This document shows positions 57,501 to 64,000 of a DNA stretch of 64,000 nucleotides, in pieces. The stretch's first letter is position 1. Every line of letters begins with the position of its first letter. The notes under the pieces are model-generated. The model was not told the DNA's origin. It was given only the letters and a program-made list of their open reading frames with translations, and ran no database searches. The position numbers were made by a program, and so were the translations under genes. The stretch is from Micromussa lordhowensis (lineage: Eukaryota; Cnidaria; Anthozoa; Scleractinia; Lobophylliidae), in the NCBI GenBank assembly GCA_964020085.1, contig OZ026604.1, positions 29,689,118 to 29,753,117 on the forward strand, given 5' to 3'.

Positions 57501-60500
57501 GCCTTCATTAATAATCAATTAACATATCCGTTTCACTGAGACTTGTGAAAGGTCACAGGATGTTTTGAACAAGCAAAATTCAAATGCAATTTTTTCCTTC
57601 AAAATTTAGTTTGAATTACTGTATAGTTAGCTCTAAAAAAATGAAAGTAATTTCCAGCACTCAGAAAAAACAAAGAACACTGTACATGCATACAGAGACA
57701 TGAGCTGTATATTATAAAAATAATTTATGATGATAACGTCTCTCATTGAAAGATTGAAAATGTGACCAACACACATCATACATGTAAATGGATGTCAACC
57801 AAAGAGATGATCTCAAAATCTTTTAATCTCCATTGCAAAAATCTTCCTAAAACAGCTTAATCTGCTTCACAGCTTATTTCAATTTAAAGAGATTAAAAAC
57901 GCTACTTCACAAGTGATGCTTTTCAAAACGATGATTGTATCTCACTTCTAAGAAAATTAAAATGCAGATGATCAGCAAGGTGCGGACTGGTTTAACGTAA
58001 ATATCTTCTGACAGTATTTCTGTCAACATTCCCAAGAAAAATAATTATATTATTTTATTGTTTTTGGTAAATCAGTTGGAGCCCTAGAAATAAGATATCA
58101 TGAGTTTAATGTTACTTTTAGGTAAATGAAAAGACAATCCCATGAGCTTTACACTTTGGGGGAGGGGGTTTGAAATGACTAGTCAATAACATAAAAATCT
58201 GCATTAAAGCACTGTGATTTCTTTCACAAAATATGACACTGATTTAAAAAGAACAAAAAAATTAATGAGTACATGCATTTAATGCACACTGAACATGTCA
58301 TATGTCATACATGTGCATTTGCATTTATCAAGTCTTAGGCAATCAAGTTCATAAAAACATTATGCTCCCTGCCTTTTGGATTTTGGATTGATATAATTCC
58401 ATGTTTTAATGAATTTGAAAGTATTTTTTGAACATTTTGGCATGTTTTTTGAATGGAATGATTGACACTAGTGACATATTATTTTGTGATAAATAATTCA
58501 GAACACATTTGCTGAAATTTGTGAGTTTACAGTGCTTTTTAACTTGTTTAATTTCAGTTCGTATTTTTGTTGCACATTGAAGATAAAAGCCAAGGAAACT
58601 TCATGTAATCACATGGTTATAAAATTTCTACCAAAGAAAAATAATTTCAGCCATGATAAATACTATATTTACAAATATGAGAGGAATCACATTTTCTTTC
58701 TTGTGTTTGTTTGCTTTGCTTTTGTTTGCATCTACCATCCTTCAGACTTATTTTTTCTATAAACAGAACTAGAAGGAGGGTCAGGAAAAGCTGGAATTTT
58801 TGGCGAACTCTCAATGCCTTCTGAGCATTAGCATTTAACAAAATAGAAGAAACCTACTTTGCATTTATGCCTCCCACTTCACATAAACTACGTACATGTA
58901 TTTACTAAAATGTTCTTCTTAAATACTGAGCATAACTGCATTTAAAGCCAGAACAAATTTTAATTGATTTCTCAATTAGTGAACAAGAGATCTTTCTGAA
59001 CCTGTAATTTCTCAGACATTCATGACCTACTTTTTCAAGTGCACTCAACTGTGGTAAGTCAATTTAGTCAGCAAAGATCAATAAACAAAGCTAATGCATA
59101 AAGATATTTTAAATTCACTGATGTCTGAGGAAACTACACCTGGAGGTTTGACTGCTTATTTCTTGTCCCCTCCCTGTGTTCTTATGTGTAAGGAAATCAT
59201 TTCTTTCCATGGCATTCAGTTTAATAGCATTAATTTAGTCTTCTCACTCTTTACATGTACTTCATGGTTCCTATATGCCTGACTCCTACCCCACAAAGTT
59301 ATTTCAGCCTTCTGACCCCCTCCCTGCACAGTACACTAAGTGTCGTTTTCAACTCACCGGCACAGGATCAGTTTTAACGTGGATCCAGTCCTCTTAATAC
59401 TGTTAAGAGCATCATTGTGTGTCCACTCTTCACAATTAACATTGTTGATTGATCTTACTAGCAATCCTTCCACAATTCCAGCTGTTGCTGCTTTACTGCT
59501 GGGTGTCACCTATGGCATTGAAACAACTCATGTTAGTAAAAGTAATAATTAATTACTGATAATTTATAGTAATAATAATCGATCATCAAATGAAATTTAC
59601 TATGCAAATCAGCAATTTAAAAACATAAATAAATGTTAGTGAGTGGCTGAATTCAAAATTAATAAAATCCTTTAAATATCAGTAAAACAAAAATCAACCC
59701 CTTGTAATTTTAAACAGCTACAAACACCTTTGGGACACAGGCCACAAGTTAGGAGAGAGTGAGGCAGCTGTCAAAGCTAGAGAAAGAAGTACATTGTGTC
59801 AACAACTTCAGAAGGAGAATTTGTGAGGCTTTAGAAATTCTGTACCAGTCCCTGGCACTCAGTCAAGACCATGGATTTCAACTTCCGGCCCTATGTAGCT
59901 CTAGATGTTTTGGTACGTGACTTGGTTAACCCAAGCACACTTGACAAATAGATTCCTGCCATATTCACTTAAGAAAGATGCTGTGAGAGCCTCAGTATCT
60001 TGTTTCTTGTTATGTCTACTACAGAGTTGGAAACAATTGTTATATCCTTACTCGATATTTAGTTTAAGTTATTTCTAATCAATTTTTAATTACCCCCTTT
60101 AATTAACCTGTGAGGCTTGAAAAAAATTAAATGATAATCACTTGACATTTTTGGAGCTTCATAATAATTACAAGTACTGACCTTATGTAATGAATATTCC
60201 ACCAGAAAAAAAAAATTTTGGAGGAAACAATTTGCAGAAAAATATCATGCTACATATCTGTTCATTATCAGGGGCAAAGGGTTTCTAGCCAAAGCCAAAG
60301 TTCAGATGCCAAACATTATTTGATTACACCAGGAAAAAACTTTCAGGTACAGCATCCCTACATGTAGCTAATTAAGTGTAAAAAAAATGATCATCCAACC
60401 TTCAAGGATTTGGCCTTCAACAGATCTCTGAATAATACCAGTGATTAAAATTTCAACTCATTAACTGTGAGTTATAATTATACCGCGATAGACCAAAATC

Positions 60501-62046
60501 ATGGCACAAGTTCAGGCACACATTTTCCATCCTTAACGGCAAGCACATGCACAAGCAGTATCGCAAGAAAGTAAAAAAAACTATAATTATATTTTTTGTT
60601 AGACACCTTAAATAATTCAATTTGTGCCATTGTGGAAAGACCCAGCATTATATTATCATAAATTATGAACTGAAAGAAAACACCTCTGACATGCTCAAAA
60701 CACAAACAATTTAACAAACTGGATATTCATGAAATATGCTGCTACAACAAGGAAATTTGCTTTGTGAAAATAAACCTCTGTTTCTTTATTTGCTTGATAC
60801 TCAGACTATGATTTTGTCCAAGGCAAATACTGATATTCTTTTGGCCAACTAAAACAAAACTGTTCACTTATAAATGTTTTGTTGCTAATAAGAATCTCTC
60901 TACATGTGGCTGGGCATTGAATACCAAGTTTATTATCCTTACGTATTAACATTCTTTCGAGTTTTTAAGCGTGAAGACATTATTTGGGGCTTTTATGTCT
61001 AGCTTCATCTCAAAAGCAGTAATTTCAACATTTGACAACTGCAAGCACGTTTCTCCAAAATAGATCTCGAAATTTTGAAGAATTAGTTTCTATTAAATGA
61101 CTATATTATAATTTATGGATTTCATGAGCTGTACTAGCTGTAGAGAAACAGATACTGAATAAATAATGCTATGATATTAAGCTCCGTCGTGGATCAGTGA
61201 TGCAGACCGCAATCATTTATTTAATTTCATAACCTTAGCACGTAAACTACGTACCAACGGAAATATACAAGGTAATAATTTGATTGGAATTTGCAACGGA
61301 CAATTTCAGATCATAACAAGGAATTATCCCATATAGTTTGAGACTTCTGAAAGGTTTACATCAATACTGATTTGGCTATTCCATTTCTCTCAGCACAATA
61401 ATACGATGACATAAACGCACGCACCAATTAGCCAACGATAAAAATAAAATGCACCCGATGCTAGTGTCGACTATAAATCGAATAATTAAAATTTTAACAA
61501 CAAAACTTAGAAACTACCAATGCCACAGAAAAGTAAAGGTAAAATCGCAGTCACTCGGAATAGGTGGAAACGAATTTGCTGAAACTTTTGTAAACGCTCG
61601 AAGCGATCATATCTTCCAAACCGCCAGTCTGAAAGCTATCGAATATCCTTCACAACTTTGAAATTCCAATAGCACTGTTCGCGAGATTCTTACGAATTGA
61701 GGTATAAACGGCGTTGGTTTTAACGCAACAATTTAACAGTTTACTAAACATTTCATATAAAATGTTGCACTACCAATTGGACAAGCAAACTTGCAAATAA
61801 CCGTAGTTTATAGCGAACCACAAGGAAAGTATCCATATAGTTTACGTTGTCGTGCAAACTACAAAGCAGTTATCTTGCAAGCTATTCGCGCGTAAAATTG
61901 AGATGACATGCAATTCGCAAGGGTAATTCAAGGCAACCAACCTTTGCAATTCTTAAAGGGGCTCTAAACTCCTTTCCTCCTTGCAATCTAAAGCCCCAGG
62001 GCGCACCGCCATTCAGCACTACTTCGTACACCTCAGAGGACGCCAT
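39408..62046 (-). CDS. Sorbin/SH3 (SORBS: CAP, vinexin, ArgBP2) family adaptor with an N-terminal PDZ domain, about 970 residues
   Basis: SORBS proteins are adaptors at focal adhesions and actin structures: SH3 domains bind vinculin, paxillin or Cbl and SoHo binds flotillin. Exons: 61942-62046, 59358-59509, 53915-54168, 52850-52978, 52194-52278, 49016-49158, 48117-48229, 47705-47768, 46992-47390, 46467-46651, 45742-46073, 44840-44954, 43465-43737, 42606-42701, 41938-41962, 41492-41541, 40575-40633, 40308-40466, 39408-39582; frame is kept through 2913 nt. Domains: PDZ (about 5-85, [11 protein letters not shown]), SoHo-like WYK motifs (about 335 and 455), Arg/Glu helix (about 565-640), SH3-1 (about 636-692), SH3-2 (about 762-815), SH3-3 (about 913-970, [12 protein letters not shown] and FGTFPGNYV, diagnostic of SORBS). 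The SORBS identity is firm; which paralogue is not. The PDZ is the surprise. Confidence 0.9.
40308..41962 (-). CDS. SORBS-like linker exons 15-18 (25, 50, 59 and 159 bp)
   Basis: Four short exons join SH3-2 to SH3-3. Exon 15 (41938-41962) is a 25-bp microexon VFRDPEVK. Exons 15 and 16 together are 75 bp, so they could be skipped as a pair without a frame change. Exon 18 is 159 bp with the same phase at both ends, so it could also be skipped. Exon 17 reads [18 protein letters not shown]. No domain is seen; the linker is probably flexible. Confidence 0.8.
40904..41081. repeat. Inverted repeat, GAGGCTGGAGGTGACC arms
   Basis: CCTGGCCTCTGAATGGCAGC and GAGGCTGGAGGTGACCTTG at 40904-40945 are mirrored at 41040-41081. 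The core includes TTATTCTAATGCTAAC. It overlaps by a few bases the next palindrome. Confidence 0.8.
41077..41312. repeat. Inverted repeat, CCAGGGGCCC ends
   Basis: CCAGGGGCCCGTTTCTCGAA at the left is matched by the inverse of CCAGGGGCCCCTTTCTCGAA at the right. The arms run into CCGGAAACTTTTCGGGCC-like words. The shape is that of a short MITE, in the SORBS-like intron 16. Confidence 0.8.
42606..43737 (-). CDS. SORBS-like exons 13-14: Pro/Gln-rich linker and second SH3
   Basis: Exon 13 (43465-43737) begins with [16 protein letters not shown] and a Gln-rich stretch, then the SH3 start [20 protein letters not shown]. Exon 14 (42606-42701) supplies [19 protein letters not shown] and [11 protein letters not shown]. 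The NWYEG and P-S-S-Y residues form the ligand groove. The intron position inside the SH3 differs from that in SH3-1. Confidence 0.92.
42960..43200 (+). mobile_element. Second copy of the tRNA-like composite repeat
   Basis: TGACCAGCTCTCAGTTAGCT, CTCAGTTGGTAGAGCACTAC, ATCGCAGAGG and GATCAATCATGTCTTCGTAT occur in the same order as at 10420-10570. The B-box half is missing and is replaced by three copies of TTTTAATTTG. Confidence 0.65.
43835..44040 (+). mobile_element. SINE family 1, well-preserved copy
   Basis: GGGAGCAGGGATGGCGCAAT with A box TGGCGCAATGGTGAG and B box GGGCTCGATGCCGG, then GTGGGTTGAGTTTGCTGTTG and TTTTTCTCCGGGTTCTCCGG. It lies in SORBS-like intron 12, antisense to the gene. Confidence 0.8.
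44241..44368. repeat. Palindrome, GATGATCATT family
   Basis: AAGTGAAGAATGATCATCGC and AGTATATTTTCCAAT pair with ATTGGAAAATATACTGCGAT and GATCATTTTTCACTT. It is related to 20330-20525. Confidence 0.8.
44840..46073 (-). CDS. SORBS-like exons 11-12: Arg/Glu-rich helix and first SH3
   Basis: Exon 11 (45742-46073) codes about 75 residues of almost only Arg, Glu and Gln, such as [20 protein letters not shown]. It then codes the start of SH3-1, [16 protein letters not shown]. Exon 12 (44840-44954) gives [20 protein letters not shown] and [11 protein letters not shown]. The Arg/Glu pattern with runs of about four is that of a stable single alpha helix (ER/K), although a coiled coil cannot be ruled out. 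Confidence 0.92.
46150..46395 (-). mobile_element. SINE family 3, well-preserved copy
   Basis: On the minus strand it has a B box GGGTTCGAACCCTGGCC, then CAAGACACTTTACTCTCACA, GTGTATAAATGGGTACCGGC and GGAGTAGAAGTACTCC. It lies in SORBS-like intron 10 and pairs with the copy at 22769-22985. Confidence 0.7.
47705..47768 (-). CDS. SORBS-like exon 8: SoHo-like motif
   Basis: The 64-bp exon encodes [19 protein letters not shown] followed by AG. The WYK-x-MFK-x-(I/L)H core is the heart of the sorbin homology domain. A second WYKDM occurs in exon 9 (near 47085). The flanking exons are Ser/Pro-rich and low in structure. Confidence 0.8.
49159..52193. other. SORBS-like intron 5, no gene recognised
   Basis: A 3-kb AT-rich intron. 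Open stretches in it are short and show no family resemblance. No element with clear ends was found. Confidence 0.55.
53171..53575. mobile_element. TTAA-flanked MITE
   Basis: The left end AGGGAACCTCCACTCTTA and the inverse of the right end AGGAAACCTCCACTCTTA form TIRs of about 18 bp. TTAA lies on both sides (53167-53170 and 53576-53579). Four-base TTAA duplication is typical of piggyBac and Kolobok elements. The 405-bp element is non-coding and lies in SORBS-like intron 3. Confidence 0.8.
54178..54441 (-). mobile_element. SINE family 1 copy inserted at the splice acceptor of SORBS-like exon 3
   Basis: The minus-strand head is GCGGGGATGGCACAGTGGGG, then GGGTTCTATTCCAG (B box), GTGGGTTGAGTTTGTTGCTG, TTTTTCTCCAGG and a TTTATTTATTTTATTT-rich tail. 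A 10-bp duplication, CTTTTGCAGA on the minus strand, lies on both sides (54168-54177 and 54442-54451). The copy nearest exon 3 is the acceptor used (TTTTGCAG|A). Confidence 0.85.
54452..57270. other. SORBS-like intron, no gene recognised
   Basis: AT-rich sequence with many short words such as ACATGTA, without open frames or inverted-repeat ends that I could support. Confidence 0.5.
57271..57320 (-). CDS. SORBS-like alternative first coding exon
   Basis: ATG at 57320 opens [16 protein letters not shown] and ends in phase 2 at a donor CAGCAG|GTAACA. The exon is 50 bp, ending in the same phase as PDZ exon 2, so it splices in frame to exon 3 (giving SRKPASS). An internal exon of 50 bp between two phase-2 sites would break the frame and no acceptor precedes it, so it can only be a first exon. 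This predicts a promoter near 57.4 kb and a form without the PDZ. Confidence 0.6.
59358..62046 (-). CDS. SORBS-like exons 1-2: PDZ domain
   Basis: Exon 1 (61942-62046) encodes [19 protein letters not shown] and [16 protein letters not shown]. Exon 2 (59358-59509) encodes [38 protein letters not shown] and [18 protein letters not shown] is the carboxylate-binding loop form seen in the PDLIM/ZASP (ALP-Enigma) PDZ class, and E-W/M-T-H-x-x-A is its helix. No LIM domain exists downstream in the window; the next in-phase exons are SORBS exons. The start ATG at 62046 is the one in use because the family begins there. Confidence 0.85.
59510..61941. other. SORBS-like intron 1, no gene recognised
   Basis: A 2.4-kb AT-rich intron between the two PDZ exons, without coding similarity. 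Confidence 0.55.
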
Positions 62047-64000
62047 TATCACTCGAATAGCAACAGATTACCCATGATCCTGCTCATACCGGCTTGACTG
62101 GCGAGGGTCAAGCGCCACTTACCATATAAGGACAGTTTGGCGAAAGGAAAGGGGCGAGAGTGTTCTCGCTATATTTACTTCAACGCAAACTTGCCATTTT
62201 CCCCACTGGAAAGTAAATATATACCATTGATTTCTACATTGCAAGACTAATTCGTCTAGCTTTGAACTTAAGAATGACTTGACAGATCAGAATCATGACC
62301 AACTACAGTGACCTCGAACCCGCGGGCCCGGAATGGCTTGTCACAAGGCGGGCCGCTTTGAAGGAACATGTGTGTTGAAGCTGTCTTTCTTTCACCGTAA
62401 ACAACCAAAGAGAAGTTGATATATGTGCAAGTTTAAGTTAGATTAGACACTGATGGAAGTTAGATTTCCATTTTTGTTGACAAAATGATCAAAATGACAC
62501 TGATGAAAACGGGTGAAGCTGAAGCTGTGTGATTTGTTGACATACAGTTTCAAGTGTTGTCCGGTCCTTCAGGGGATATTTATAAAATCCTCTTATGTAC
62601 TGATTTAGCGACAAATAACACTGATAAGGCAAATTTTTTTATTGAATACAGATGAAGTATAAACACTGGCAAAAGATTCACTGCAATAACGTCACATTTT
62701 GTGATCGGTTATAGGTCAAACGCCACAACAGAACGACCCTAGAATCAGTTTACTTCGAATGAGTTTGCTTGGACACTGAGGCCTCGGCGAGACACGTTTT
62801 AAGAACAAGGAATATACAGTCAGTTTTTCCTTGTGGGAAGCCATTTACTAACCTATATTAGTTATTTTCGGCGTAGACCTGAAGAAGCGTTTCGTCCAGG
62901 GCGTTTTTGGAGGTGTATTCAATTGGTGATCTCATTAGCTTATTTCAACTATAGCTCTAAAACATGTCCAATAAGCTTACTTCAAACTAACGGACAGATG
63001 GGAGGAGGCGGATTGAGCAATTCCCAAAACTATTTCTCGTTCCCAGCGTCTTTTCCCTGGCTTTGGGGCAGGGCGGAAAAAGACCCTGGGATCTTTTTCA
63101 ATTGGTACCTACGTGTTATTATAACTTCTCGATAGTCATCTCTGATTGATGGCCGAGATTTTGCTATAAAAAAAAATTCTGCTCAGTCGGGAATATTTAC
63201 AGGTAACAAAAATAAACAGAATTAGCCTAAATATTGTAATTTAGCCACTTTAAAGGAAAATAGTTAGCGTATTTCTTGCTTTCAAAGTACCAACAAATAA
63301 AGCCCTGACCAAACGGACTCGTTCCCAGAGACGTCAGAGAATTTAGTCAGCATCCTGAGCTATCCGACAGCGCCCCATTCTCGTCCACAGTGCTACGCGT
63401 CTTAAAAACCCCCATGGTTCTGTCAAGCATGAGCAGTGAAGAACCAAGGGCAACAGAGATAGCGAAGGGCCTTCTTTTCTCGTTTCAACATCCCTTGTAA
63501 GTAGTCTACGTACGTCGCTCGCAGTTAGAATTTCTCCGAACTATATATTCCAGCAAACGATTAAGTTCACACGCTGACTAGGCTTTCGACACGATGTTAA
63601 AATTAACTACATTGTGTCTGGTAAGGGGTGTGGTAAAAGTAAAGAAAAAAATCAAGAGGGCGGAATGAAAAGCGGGTTGCAGCCCTTATTCACCACATAA
63701 TAACCTAGATTCATTCCCTCTTCTCTTATTTCAGTGAAGCAACAATGATTATTTCTTGTTTTAAAAAGCTATTTGGCGCAATATTACTCGAACCCTCCGT
63801 TATGTATTTCGGGATTTTGACCTTTGCAGACTTTGTAAAAAAGATTGAATTTATGACTCTAAAAATCCAAGCCAGCCCGTCTTCTGGTACGCTCATTTGT
63901 TGGTTCCTGCTCCGACGGCCAAGATGATTAATCTTTGATCATTTTCAGGGCGCTACCGAACAAAAATAAACTAATGAAGACAAAGGAATTCCGACAGGTG
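62047..64000. other. Upstream region of the SORBS-like gene
   Basis: It contains the presumed 5' UTR and promoter, with a CArG box at 62122-62131. Further out there is only non-coding sequence; an open stretch at 62833-63135 has no recognisable features. Confidence 0.5.
62122..62131. promoter_or_regulatory. CArG box (SRF site)
   Basis: CCATATAAGG fits CC(A/T)6GG exactly and lies 76 bp upstream of the first SORBS-like ATG. SRF controls many cytoskeletal and muscle genes in animals, and SORBS proteins belong to that group, so a working site is plausible. Confidence 0.55.

Noticed and set aside
57305..57508. 67-codon minus-strand frame around the alternative start exon
   Set aside because: It is in a different frame from the exon that splices to SORBS exon 3 and has no family resemblance.
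62833..63135. 100-codon open frame
   Set aside because: No domain, no splice context and ordinary low-complexity composition; probably chance.

Overview
This window is animal nuclear DNA: AT-rich, intron-rich and packed with short inverted-repeat and tRNA-derived transposons. Gene content and repeat style fit a cnidarian, most likely a stony coral; that is inference, as no search could be run. Three protein-coding genes were rebuilt by splicing: every junction keeps frame, and apart from one GC-AG intron all use GT-AG.

(1) Minus strand, 1618-27648: the 5' part (23 coding exons, 2100 codons) of WDFY3/Alfy (blue cheese), the large BEACH-family autophagy adaptor. The BEACH, WD40 and FYVE part lies beyond position 1. 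Exon 11 carries a roughly 300-residue acidic insertion with an LC3-interacting-region-like motif.

(2) Plus strand, 27932-37691: RNLS (renalase-type FAD/NAD oxidoreductase), four exons, 366 residues, head-to-head with WDFY3 across 283 bp. Its 7-kb first intron has a GC donor and holds a fold-back element split by a LINE tail, plus an apparently intact Ty3/gypsy retrotransposon with identical 179-bp LTRs and a 5-bp target duplication.

(3) Minus strand, 39408-62046: a SORBS-family (CAP/vinexin/ArgBP2) adaptor, 19 coding exons, about 970 residues: an N-terminal PDZ of PDLIM/ZASP type, a SoHo-like WYK motif, an Arg/Glu-rich helix and three SH3 domains. A second start exon at 57271-57320 would give a PDZ-less form. 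A perfect CArg-type (SRF) box lies 76 bp upstream of the first ATG.

Introns and flanks hold LINE fragments (endonuclease and RT tails), a decayed Penelope-like GIY-YIG fragment, several SINE families, MITEs with recognisable 3-, 4- and 9-bp target duplications, and nested insertions. The most striking mobile-DNA event is a SINE that landed on the splice acceptor of SORBS exon 3, so that the target duplication rebuilt the acceptor. No rRNA gene, CRISPR array or prokaryotic operon is present; the tRNA-like sequences look SINE-derived.
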